A stretch of 64,000 nt of DNA from Ceratorhiza oryzae-sativae. Its lineage: Eukaryota > Basidiomycota > Agaricomycetes > Cantharellales > Ceratobasidiaceae. This document shows, piece by piece, positions 31,042 through 44,325 of the stretch (within the stretch, counting starts at the first letter, position 1; each line of letters opens with the position of its first letter). Made by a program: the position numbers and the translations under genes. The stretch spans positions 496,001 to 560,000 of the forward strand of contig JARWMV010000249.1 of NCBI GenBank assembly GCA_030998015.1. Direction: 5' to 3'. The notes beneath the pieces are model-generated. The model ran no database searches, had not been told where the DNA came from, and saw only the letters and a list, made by a program, of their open reading frames with translations.

Positions 31042-31277
31042 AGCCGTGTTGTCGTTGTCGGGTGGGGGACAGATGTATGCAGATCTAAGAGTCGGGCCGG
31101 ATTCAAAAACTCGGACCCTGACTCAGCTCTCACGCAAACCCGAGCCTCATCCCGCGACTCTAGTCTCACCGTTTTTTTTTCTTTGTACGATGTTGAGGCT
31201 TGCAACACGAACGAACAAGGTTGGAAACGTGTGCGGTCTCCTCCGACTGGTTATTGAAAGATGCTTTGGAGGTGTCG
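31042..31277. promoter_or_regulatory. Divergent promoter, SET5-like gene / LPD
   Basis: Only 236 bp separate the two start codons. An alternative upstream ATG for the dehydrogenase lies at 31190 (MLRLATRTNK), after a T-rich run and CTTTGTACG, which would shorten the shared promoter to about 150 bp. Confidence 0.55.
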
Positions 31278-33757
<2,480 letters not shown>

Positions 33758-34240
33758 GCGGACGAGGGTGTCGTGAGGGATCTGTGTACTTGTGATTGTC
33801 CCAGCTGTTTAATGGATATTTTGAATCTCTTTTAGGAGAATGTTTTGGGAAGATGAGACTCGCTTACATGATCGCAGATTGCGCATATGGCGATTGAGCG
33901 CTTGATCTTACCCTCGGTCTCAAGCCTTTTAGTTTGATACCACAGCACTCGTCAAGACTAGACTTTGTTGAATGCACGTTAGTGGTTGAGACTCGAGTTC
34001 GGGATCATCACTACCAGATTAAGTATATTCGATGACACGGACTGACCCGAGCAGCAATAACAACCAAGGGCCCCCTCCCGGTAAGCCTGTTCACCAAGTG
34101 ATCTACAGTGGAAAAAAAACGTGTGCCACGCGTGTAGCCGCCCAACTCCCACGTTGTTTCGTCTCCCCCTTTGCTTCCTACCTTGCACTGACTGACCAAG
34201 ACTCTCGTTTTATTTCTGCTGCTGCTCTGCCCGCTGCAAT

Positions 34241-34769
34241 GTCACTCACCACCGTCTCATCCGCGTCCTTTCATATCCCCGTCCCGCGTGTGTTTGGGCT
34301 CGGGCTTGGACGCGATCCATCTCCGCCACCTCCGCCTCCACCCCAACGCCGTCGTGGTGGATCGTCGTCGCCTCGAAAACGGCCCTCGTCTCCTAATCGG
34401 GCTGGGCAATTAACGTCCCCAACTCAACCTCGTCCTGCGCCTCGCCCGCAACGTACATCATCCAATCAACCTCGGGCGTCGTCATCTAACCAACAACCAC
34501 GGCCGTCGTCCTCGAACCAACCCCGCCCGACGTTTGCCCGCGTCCGGCATCGTCGACGCGCACCGACCGTATCGACCATCTCGACACTCTCGTCCTTGAT
34601 CTCAACGACGATCCCACCGACTGAACTGCCCCCGCCCCCGCCTTCGCTTGACGGCTGCGCTTCGGACGTTGGAAAAATTGAAAATACCGAATACGGATCG
34701 GGTCGAGGGATGGCGGGTAGGTGTTGCAAATGCGACAGTGGGCGAGCCCATGGGTGCGGCGGGGAATGA
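34241..34769 (+). CDS. Pro/Ser-rich open frame, possible N-terminal exon of the otubain gene
   Basis: The ATG at 34241 (MSLTTVSSASFHIPVPRVFG) opens a Pro/Arg/Ser/Gln-rich disordered frame with PPPPPPPQRRR and repeated SSNQPRP units, then STISTLSSLISTTIPPTEL. It lies directly upstream of the otubain on the same strand and could be its disordered N-terminal extension, joined by introns through the Gly/Ala/Pro-rich 34700-34870 stretch. I could not find a splice path that keeps the otubain frame, so a separate gene is also possible. No enzymatic motif. Confidence 0.4.
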
Positions 34770-34919
34770 GCCCGTGGCTGTGGCGAGAAACGAGCCTGCG
34801 GCTGGGGCAGCAAGCGGGCCTGTAGCTGGAGCGGGGAACCCTGCGAGTAGCACAGCCGAGTCCCAGGGTATGTCATTGGCCTCTTGCCTACTCTCGTCGG
34901 AGCCTCACATCGCAGCCAG

Positions 34920-36114
34920 ACCTTCGATCACTCTCTGATGAAGACATCTTTGCCTTGACCCAAAACATCAAAAACGAAGAAGCCTCTCGACGACCACTTG
35001 TATCACCTATTTCTCCTCTATCCGAACTCCGGGTCGAGTTTTCGCCCCTCTCGGATGCTATTGGGGACTCTTCGGGTCCCAACGCCAACGTGCTGCGTAA
35101 AATCGATTGGCTGCAGAAACACGGTGGATGGAATGGTATTCGAAGGACAAGAGGCGACGGGGATTGTTTCTATCGGTGTCAGTGCTGCTCAGTTTGCTTT
35201 AACACTTTGGGGACTAATTAGAGTTCGAGATAGCTTTGGCGTTTGCGTACGTAGAAAAGATCATGACTTCTCCAGAGCCTGGGCTGGCGGTTGCTACTTC
35301 ACTTTCCCATCTCGAGTCAACCCTGCCACTTTTGGAGCAAGCCGGTTTTCAAAAGATCGTGGTATGTTGTTTGTTTGGTTCGCTGAAACCAGGGGCATCT
35401 ACTCCTATTCCTCGCATCCTCTAAACTCAAAACAAAACGGCTGACGCGAATGCATAGTTCGAGGACTTTTACGAGCCCTTCACAGAGCTTATTCAACGAA
35501 TTGTACCTGCGACCGGACCACCACTGACTAGTGAAGAGCTACTTGCGGAGTTCCAGGATCCGGAGAGTGAGTGTTGCTGTCCCGTTCCAGAATTCCGCAA
35601 CTCACCCATTTTCTGAGCTAGTCTCCAACTCGATCGTCGTCTTCCTCCGGCTCTTGACCTCGTCATATATCCGTTTATCTCCCGAGGACGATTTTACTCC
35701 ATTTTTGTTCCACCCCGATACAGGCGAGATGGTTGATGTTCGGACATTTGTCGAGATGTTTGTTGAAGCTACTGGACGAGAAGCGGGTATGTCACCGTTG
35801 CCCTACGCAAACCCTGCCTCTCGTTTGACATTGTTGTAGATCATCCTCAAATCATGGCCCTCTCTAAAGCTCTCCGCGTTCGAATCGAAGTGGCCTATTT
35901 GGATAATTCGTCAGGCACTATTCTCGACGACGGAACTGTCAAGGTTGATTTTGTCAAGTTCGCACCAGAGGGCGCCGAGGAAGATGGGACAAAGCCTGTT
36001 GTACTGCTTTATAGGTGAGACTTCTTGGAGCTGTGTGACTAATAGACGCTAACTGGAGGGAATGGCGGTAGACCTGGTCATTATGATATGTTAGAGGAAA
36101 AGGTTGACGGCTAG
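34920..36114 (+). CDS. Otubain (peptidase C65) deubiquitinase, 5' end unresolved
   Basis: The otubain core starts DLRSLSDEDIFALTQNIKNE after an acceptor at about 34915, then SPISPLSELRVEFSPL and the catalytic block RRTRGDGDCFYR (Asp and Cys). ALAFAYVEKIMTSPEPGLAV, FEDFYEPFTELIQRIV, VFLRLLTSSYIRLSPEDDF and RIEVAYLDNSSG follow, and the catalytic His lies in LLYRPGHYDMLEE after a final intron (36015-36071). Stop at 36112-36114. Otubains cleave ubiquitin chains (often Lys48) or inhibit E2s. The junction between DCFYR (donor at 35176) and the ALAFAYVEK exon (near 35221-35235) does not preserve frame with any canonical GT-AG pair I can find. This suggests an indel, an odd splice site or a lesion. 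Confidence 0.78.
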
Positions 36115-37110
36115 GTTACGAACGTAGTGGGTGATGAATATCATGATATTTAATTGAATGTGCCAAGGAATATTGGATGGAATAAATCGTGACTTTGTCA
36201 ACTGAAGGATCTATGCTTGTAGGAACTTGGCCGATTCACCAAGAGAGGCTCAAGTACCATAACATGAGAACTGCACTCATGTAAACTGGTATATAACACT
36301 CGATAAAACCCTGCAGCCACCAAAGTCATGGATGATGTCTGCCACTCTTCGCGAACCTGACCATGCGCAAAACCCAACGCAAATGCTAACTGTCCGAAAT
36401 GCCTGGGTATCTTTGACATACGAGAAAGGGTCCGTACTCAGCAGCTTGCTCCTAGTTGGGCTCATATAAACTTTGGAAAATCATGATATGAGCCGACCTC
36501 TTCTTGATGGTTATGCTGTGAAAGCATGTGGCTTGTAATTTGTGACTGAATCGAAATTATTCCACACCAATAATGGCCTGCATGCTTGGTTCAGAGTTCC
36601 TTGCCCGTGGGACCAAGCGCATACAGGCCGCAAATGAAGATCTATTTGGTCGTCGAGTCTGTGTACGACTGCAACGGCACCAACTGGTATAGTTTCGATC
36701 ATTCGATCTAGCCTATCACTTCAGTCAAACTCGAGGTGATTTGGTGAGTTTATCCAGCAATCGAGCTCTGCTGCTTTACAAGCTTTATCTCGTAAAGCAA
36801 GCCTTTTGTTCGTTTTATTTTTCCCTCTGCAAATCAGCCAGTTCAACTGAATTGTTATTATGAGAGGAGATATTATGTAGTCGCAGGATCATCATTGCTT
36901 TGGAGGAAGCCAGGCCGACCGCTTTCAATGCAGAAAGGGTCTGAAAATGGAGCGACATAGATAGCCTACCGAGTTGATCCTAGTATTATTCCAACTTCGG
37001 CCTCTGAAGCACACAATTTGGTCCACAAATATTAATATCCGGTATTGATCACCTTTACGAAAACAAAACGACAATACTGCAAAGTGGCAGGAACATCTAG
37101 GGACCATCAC
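36115..37110. other. Intergenic, otubain to MYND gene
   Basis: About 1 kb between the 3' ends of the otubain (plus) and the MYND gene (minus). AT-rich, with no supported gene. Confidence 0.45.
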
Positions 37111-39019
37111 TTATAATGCAAGCAGATTTATGTGATTCCGACGTTTGTAAGTGCCAATGCCTTGAGAAGCAAACTTAGCGGCGACCCAAGCTGAGTGCAC
37201 ATCAAAGAATACGTACACATATTGGCACCTTTTACCGCAATAAAATGCTTTCATACACCCCCCGCACGATCCTACGATACCACATTCATCCCAACCCACT
37301 GACACAGTCGGACACCGAGGGTTAAAACAATCCCTGGATGGATGTCCGTCTTCTCTCTTGGGCCAAACAGACACCAGAGGTGCGCCGTTTCGGTGGCACG
37401 CCTTTCTGAAGTAGAAATAGGCATGATGCGGTTCGCTCGCAGAAGGAGATGCTCAAAAACTCTGTACCAAATCTCGAAATCGAGATGACTGGACGATGAA
37501 GCTGGCGCCAATACTGGAGCTAGCCGTTCGCGTATGTCCATGAGCCCTTCTCGCGTGTAATCCCATCTATCAGGGTGTTTGACTATCATGCCCATGCTTT
37601 GGTGCTTTTTTGATTAGGAGCCTTCATAGTCACCTTCTCTGAAAGCCGTCATCAAAATACGACCAAGAAGACTAATAAAGTCTATCTCCCGGAGCATAAC
37701 AGAAAATTGAACTTTGTCTTGTACGTTAAGGGATTTCCAATTTCCCCTACACAGGGAATGGATAGGAAACCATTGAATCCACGAGCCCGTTTCGAGTACT
37801 CACGTTAGAGCACGAAAAACATCTCCGGTATATCCCCAGACGTAGTACAATCGGTCCTCGTTCATCAGAGTTTCCTTCTCTTCGTCAAAATCTAACCATA
37901 GCCGCTCCAGGGCGCTTCTGGCAAACCCAGGGATACAGTCAGAAAGGTTTTCGTAGAGCATGCTGCTGATGTACTGAAAGGCGATGTTTGACGAGTCTAA
38001 TGTCACGACCCGAGAAGGTCCGCGCACTGATAGTCTGTTGACCATATTGTTGTACGCGCGTACCACATTGCGTGCGTCGTGATCATCAGTAGTAGGGTCA
38101 CCCATCAGGCTATTGCGTAACATCTGTTATTGGATGAGGGTCACAAGCCCACGCATAATGTCGTGTTCTTCGTTTATTGAAGCGACGTAGGCTCGGATAG
38201 TTATTTCCTGAATTTGCGCCCACCTTTTCTCCAGACTAAGGTGAAACGAATTAGAACCGATAGCAAAGGCCTTGGAATCACACATACGCGGGTTTGCTGG
38301 ACAAAACCATCATTCCGTATAGGCAGAACAGCATAGCTGGGAGGCCAAGCAGCATCCGACGTTCGACAAGGCTAAGCAGAGAGCGACGGTCCTTCCAGAG
38401 TATCATTACTAAGAACTCTGCATCATCGTAACTCAGCCCCCGACATCCAGCAGTGGGATACCGGAAGACTCATGATATCCTAAACATTCGGCCACACTTG
38501 AAATGTCGTTCTCGAAAAGGATGGCGGTCATTTGTGCAAGAGTCTCCATTATCATCATCTCACTGGTTTGTGACGCTCTTAGTCTAGGGTCGAGTTCCTC
38601 CAGAAAGTCGGCCAATTGTCCATTCTCAATGAGGCTCCCAACACAAATTGCTCGTATGATATGCCTGACGCATAAATAGCCGTAATAATAATGAAATATC
38701 TGCAACCACGCTATTACTCGTGCTGAGGCATGAATCCGGTAAGAAAACTCACTCTAGCTTGGTTGAGTTCAACGTAGCGTCTAACAGTTGCCATCAAGAC
38801 GGGGAGAGACCTTTCTCCATGTTGATAATCAAGGCGGTGCATGTTCTCGCCAAGGCTCAAGGTGGTTTCCAGCAGTGAGAGTGGCATAAGCCCATCGTAC
38901 GCTACACTGGTACTCTCCTTTGATTTGATATAATCGTCGAATGCAACCTCGAGTCGGTCCTCAAAAGCACCGAGATAACGAGGAAACTTCAGACCCCATT
39001 TGTGATGGTCGCGCCCCAT
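37111..39019 (-). CDS. MYND-type zinc-finger protein, otherwise uncharacterised
   Basis: Minus strand from ATG 39019 (MGRDHHKWGLKFPRYLGAFE). Several exons encode a long helical region (LPVLMATVRRYVELNQAR, QLADFLEELDPRLRASQTSE, SDCIPGFARSALERLWLDFD and WDYTREGLMDIRERLAPVLA). The C-terminal exon carries CFNPRCPTV, CGIVGSCGGCMKAFYCGKRCQ-type spacing (C-x2-C, YC-x3-C) and a trailing helix to the stop at 37111. MYND fingers bind proline-rich peptides. The helical N-terminus with a C-terminal MYND resembles expanded families in Agaricomycetes; the cellular role is unknown. Intron positions between 38705 and 38760, 38120-38440 and 37600-37800 are inferred from frame changes and not all proven. Confidence 0.7.
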
Positions 39020-40679
39020 GGCGTGTGCTCTACTACAGGGCGAAGTTTCCCGTTTTTTAGAACGGTTATGCTCGAGGATATACGATAGGTTCTTAGAATG
39101 TAATTTTTTTGGCAAGCGTAGCTAATAAATTTCGAAGTTTTGGTGCCGGGTTGATTCTGTAGCCGTGGTTTGGAGCAAGAGTCAGAGCTGGGCGAGTCAA
39201 TTATGTAAACACACGCGGAGCGAAATGACGCGCCGACGGCAACCGAGTTAGCTTTGGATATCAACGAGCCTTTCTTGTCGATAAGAAGAATCTTATGATT
39301 TACAGCATTGGAATGAAAGTGTTAGACCAGAAGGTCCGAATAGCCAGATAAGATAGTATAGATAGGAGTGACAGATTTACAAATTTACGACAGCTCTCGG
39401 CAAAAAGCCGAATGTCGACCTATGTCTCTGAGCGCTGCCATAGCTACCCAGGATCTAATTCGTACGATAGCTCCGAAATATTATTCATCATGAAGCATGG
39501 AGTATTGCTGAAAGCACTCAGTAGCATAGCCAGATATCAGGCTTTTGGTTGAACCCTGGACGACCCCCAAAACGAAGCGGTAATTGGGTTATAATTTCAG
39601 ACAAGTCTTTAATATCTTACATACTGTATATCTGCTTTGGACTTCGCGGATCTATGTGGGTAAGATACGTACGATGGATTCATTATAAATACATGCGTTC
39701 TCAAGCGCGCTTACAACCCGCATCACGTGCGGCGTCAAATGCACAGCGAACCACCACCTGCGCTTTTGCTTCGTATACCTAAACCTCGCGCAGATATGCT
39801 ATCTGCCACCTCTAACTTTATTGAACCTATCGGCATTCTGCATGATGCCAGTTTCGGCATGGCCGACTCGCTTTCGCAGATCAGAAATGTCGGAGGAACG
39901 ATTGATCCCCTCGTCCGAGTTCACGCCTCTAGACGCGCATTGAAACTATACCCCTGACACGAAAGCAGGCTTCCATGAAGTGCCGACAATATACATTGCT
40001 TCTTTGTTCGGATGTTCCTGATTCCTCCTTGAAGTACTCAGCCGAGAGCTCAGTCGACTAGCAAAGAGGCATAGGCTCGGCTGGGCATTGACGCAGTTTT
40101 ATTTTGTAAGTGAGCTTTTATCTATTATGCGGCCATATCTCTGATTGTGGTCCATCAAGCCTCGACCGCGGCGGCATTACGGTATTCAACAGCTCGGCGA
40201 TGTCACTATCTCCTGTCCCGGCAGCTTACTTATAAAATGACACCCGGCTGGACCTTGAGGTTTCCTTACGACGCCTCCCCCCTTCCGTTTTGTGCTGTGA
40301 CTGGTCCCGTGATTGCCACCTCGTTCACGTATTTTGTCGCCCGTTTTATAATAGTTTCACGATCGCTTTGTTCTCGGCTCTTACTTTACCTGTTTCCATT
40401 AAATATCGGCGCTCTCCCTCTACTGCACTCTCCAATTGCAGTAACTCCGTGGAAGTAACGTGAGTGCGCGTCATTTCTACTCATCATTCCATTTGGTGCC
40501 AGGTCATCCTCAACGATTCCATACTGACCAGTTTGGATGTTTGTCAGGATACGCTAGTCCTCTTGACGTCATTGTCCACGAGCTATCTACACAACCCAGC
40601 CCCTTTGGCTATAATCTTTCTGGCGATCTCAGCTTTTGTGCTAGCCTATTTCAAAACAAAAAGGAGTCAATCAACGACT
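39020..40679. other. Intergenic with small unsupported frames
   Basis: 1.66 kb. Small frames at 39549-39957 and 40147-40458 lack recognisable motifs. The last part is pyrimidine-rich and probably serves as promoter and leader of the gene at 40680. Confidence 0.4.
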
Positions 40680-41603
40680 ATGGACACATCTCAGTTCCTG
40701 CTTAGCCCGATCGGATCGCTCCCGTGCTCACCGTCGCCCCTCGCAGCACGATTTACGGACAACTTCGATCTGCCCCCTTCTTGCAAGAGCGAGTTTGCGG
40801 ACAATATCTCTGCACCTCCTGCCTTCTGCGATTCTCCGTCTCCTTTCCGGTTCCCAGTAGAAAAAAGTGCGGTTCGTTCGACCCAGCTCTCGTCACGCAA
40901 CCCGTACCGCCAAAGGATGAGTACTTCGCCGCCGCGTCTACGCCGAATCCGCACGCTCGATCTCGAGGACGAGGATGCCCCTGTGCGACAAATTCCCGTG
41001 CCTTCATCGTCGCGATCTCCGTCTCCGCCACCGTACGGCTATTGCGATACCTTTGAAAGTTCAGAGGAGGACGACGAAATCTCTACTGAGGAGCATGCGA
41101 TCCTCGCCGCTCGCTCTCGCGCCGTACACGCCGAACGAGTTGCAAAGTACCACGAACAAGAGCTGTCCTACCGCATCCGGTCTCTTCGCGCCTCGCGTTC
41201 CCAGCCCAGCTCCCCCTCGGCCCTCGGTCAAGCCTACTTCTCATGGTCCCAATCACCCACTGCGATTGAAGATCCTGTTACGGAGGCCGAGTACAGACGC
41301 GCCCGCGCCGAGATGCGTCGTCGCCGCCGTAGCGAGCGCATGCGTGTTGTTGAGCTCGGTAGCCTGTTGGAGGCGCACCGAGTCAAGCTGTCCCCGCCAC
41401 ATACGCCTCCACCCGCCTACGATTCGGACTCGGCTCTCGGTCTCGGATTAGGGTTAGCACAATCCGCGACGCCGCAGGCTGATCAGATCGTGGCTCGGAT
41501 GATTTTGAAGCGTCGCGAGAGCGCATCATTCCGCGTGCCCAATCACGGAATCGAGCATCGCCGGAGTTCGAGTTCGCTCAGATTCGAAGCGCTCAGCTTG
41601 TGA
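40680..41603 (+). CDS. Uncharacterised Ser/Pro/Arg-rich protein
   Basis: A single-exon frame of about 307 residues from the ATG at 40680 (MDTSQFLLSPIGSLPCSPSP), chosen over an upstream start at 40464 because it has an A at -3 and a coding-like composition begins there. It is rich in Ser-Pro motifs, an acidic patch (FESSEEDDEISTEEHAILAA), an Arg-rich helical stretch (EYRRARAEMRRRRRSERMR, likely coiled coil) and a C-terminal RRSSSSLRFEALSL. The codon and GC profile matches neighbouring real genes. No enzymatic domain recognised. Multiple SP sites suggest a phosphoprotein, which is inference. Confidence 0.65.
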   Translation: MDTSQFLLSPIGSLPCSPSPLAARFTDNFDLPPSCKSEFADNISAPPAFCDSPSPFRFPVEKSAVRSTQLSSRNPYRQRMSTSPPRLRRIRTLDLEDEDAPVRQIPVPSSSRSPSPPPYGYCDTFESSEEDDEISTEEHAILAARSRAVHAERVAKYHEQELSYRIRSLRASRSQPSSPSALGQAYFSWSQSPTAIEDPVTEAEYRRARAEMRRRRRSERMRVVELGSLLEAHRVKLSPPHTPPPAYDSDSALGLGLGLAQSATPQADQIVARMILKRRESASFRVPNHGIEHRRSSSSLRFEALSL

Positions 41604-42138
41604 AATGCGCTGCGTGCTCACCATGGCCTTTGTGTTTTTATGACTTCACTTTTGAATCTGTAGTTTTGAATCCGCGTGTATCTTGTGCTTGCTCGATTTT
41701 GACGACATTTTGTTATGATTTACGTTTGTTTCTTTTGGGAACTGGGCCCATGAGTTTCGGTGTATTGTTACGACGATGATGCGTCCCGATTTACCTTATT
41801 GCTGTCGGCCATTCTGCCGATCTACTACTCCATGATGTATATGTTACATATTGCCTAATCGCGGCACCTGCCGCATCCTGCCAAAAATACTGCTACGCTA
41901 ATTCAATTAATCCTCTCTCTCTCTCTTTTTCGTCTGGACTCATGGCGCGTATAGAACTTTACTCGGACCACAGGGCTCCTCGCTGGTGTAAGGCTGGCAT
42001 CCACGACTCTGCTTAGTCAGCGTGTGAACCCAGACCTAGCCTTGGTAGTCACCCCTAGAATTAGACTATTCGTATGTTTGACACTTGAACCTCGCTTCCG
42101 AACACTCCCAAAAGAGTTTTATCGATCTCCTTGGCTTC
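41604..42138. other. Intergenic, promoter of the SGNH-like gene
   Basis: 535 bp. Contains T-rich 3' flank and a CTCTCTCTCTCTC tract (about 41913-41926). No gene. Confidence 0.5.
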
Positions 42139-44325
42139 ATGTCTGGCTCCAACTCCCCAGGGGGCGAGCCCCGGAACCGCTTCGCCTCTGAGCGAATAGA
42201 GATGCGAAAATACCACGACGACGACGAGATCACCGAACGAGAACACGATGGGCTGTTGCGCTCATCTACTCCCGCGACTTTTGCAGATTTTAGAGACTCA
42301 GAAGGCGCCCTTTCGTCCTCTGGACTGCGGTCGCGAAGGCGCATTTCGCATGCCCAGTGTTCTTGTATCGTTTTTCTCGGTTTAATCCTGTTCGTTCTCC
42401 TCTTTGCACTTTTCGGGCCATCCGATAGGCTCCGGTCCTATCTGCCCGCCTCACCCTCCAACGCCACCAACACGACCACTAACGTAGCTATCCTGGAAGA
42501 CCCATGTGGTTGTGGTACTCCCCCTTTCGGATCGGCGCTCTGTACATCATATACCGCGCCCGCCCTCGAACGGTCACGGCTTTTTAGCGGCACAGGTGCG
42601 CGTACCCGACGGTTTTTAGACGTTACGCATCGCCGCCCTGTAAAAGTGGGCATTCTCGGGGGCTCGGTCAGCGCTTGCCATGGGGTTGATGTGGATTCCA
42701 TGGGGAAGAGCTGCTATGCAAGGAGAATCGTGGATTGGATGAGGGAGCGTTTGTACGATGGGAAAGAGGAGGGTGTTATCGCCATTAATGGAGCTATAGG
42801 TGGAATGGATTCGAGGTGTGTAAATGCTGCACGTCTAATAACGAAAAGTGAACATACTAACATTATGGATGCTGGTCAGCTACTACGCCTTTTGCGGCAC
42901 CCACCACGTGCCCCAAGACGTAGACCTCCTTATTTTAGAATTCGATGTAAACGACCAGCCGTGCGTACCCAGGCTTATACAATATGACAAATGGCTGACG
43001 GATTGGCGTGTGCATAGGTACCTCAACTATACCATATATTTCGACCAGCTGCTCAGAATTGCCCTGGAGTTTCCTAATGAGCCCGCAGTGCTCGTCGTTG
43101 GCGCGTGGGGACCTCAAGTGAGTGCTATCAATTTGTTTGGTTGTTATACTTTAGGGCTCACGGTGAATTCGCAGCTCTCCTTTGATTACGGGTATATGGA
43201 CCCTTCGGTCACTCACCTCCCGGCCGTTCAATACTACGAGTGAGCTCGTTTACAATGTGCTTTTAACAACAGACTGAATGGTTTCCGTATAGCATACCAT
43301 ACATCTCGTGAGCCCATGTGACCTTGACTCGTACCGCTCGCAACTCACATAACCCTTATTAGCATAAAACCCTTGCTTTACGTCCACCACCTGCGCTATG
43401 CTCATACGGTCGGCGAGACCTTTTGGACCAAAGATTATGTGCATCCCAATGCTGCCGGGCACAAGGTACTCGGGGACCTAACCATTGCATATCTCGAAAA
43501 ACAGCTCTGCTTGCTAAATCATTTTGGGGTTCTCAACGAAACTGCGCTCGGTGGTGGCCCTGCTGTGCGAACCCTAGGGTCGGAACCGGCGAACGACAAC
43601 GACTCGTTTGAGCTCGTGCGTCTGCCGCCGACGCCCGAGCTTGTCCATAACAGGACCGATGATGGGGAGACAACGGACGTGGCATATCCTCTATTGCCTG
43701 ATGCCAAGGAACGCATATCCACACTCCGGCTTGCGACACCCTATACGGTCCCACCGACAATTATCGGTCAAGCGCTCAGTGAGCTCTTCTCTCCTTGGAA
43801 ACCCGACGCGCCGTTGCACACACCTCCACCTCCGCATCCGTTCTGCGCCGACGCCAACGATGAGGCGCATCCGCTTACACCCTCCGACAAATATGGTGGT
43901 TCCCACGGCTGGGTTGAGCATATTGCGCACGGTGGCAAACATTCTTACGCGGCGGACGAAGTCGGGGCCCGGATCGTAGTCGAGGTGGCAGTCGCCGAAG
44001 GCAGGGTAGCCGTGTTTTATTTCCGAAGTGAAACGTACAGCCCAGGGGTGGCCGAGTGTTGGGTTGACGACAACAGGAAAGGCGCAGTGAAATTACACGG
44101 GCATTGGAACAAGAAGATGAATGTGCCATCGGTTGCATACATCGATTCGCTCGTCACGCCTGGAGACCATTAGTGAGTCGAGACTCCGCAATATGTTGAC
44201 CTGATTCCTGATGGCGTTTATTCCCTTCCTTGAACAGTGTCACCTGCGAGGTGATAGACGAAACAGCGAATCCGGCTGCTGAAAAACCGCATCACTTCCG
44301 AATCATCGCGGTCATGGCTACATAA
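42139..44325 (+). CDS. Type II membrane protein with SGNH/GDSL hydrolase-like domain
   Basis: ATG 42139 gives MSGSNSPGGEPRNRFASERI. A charged cytosolic N-terminus precedes one transmembrane anchor (CSCIVFLGLILFVLLFALFG, about residues 75-94), followed by an NAT/NTT-rich stalk with N-glycosylation sequons. The lumenal domain has block I VKVGILGGSVSACHGVD (nucleophile Ser in GGSVS), an Asn/Gly block (INGAIGGMDS) and, after several introns, the catalytic Asp/His block TKDYVHPNAAGHKVL. It ends in a beta-rich region and the exon YVTCEVIDETANP...RIIAVMAT, with the stop at 44323-44325. The architecture suits Golgi enzymes acting on glycans, such as capsule- or cell-wall-polysaccharide O-acetyl esterases or transferases; the substrate cannot be read. 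Confidence 0.78.
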
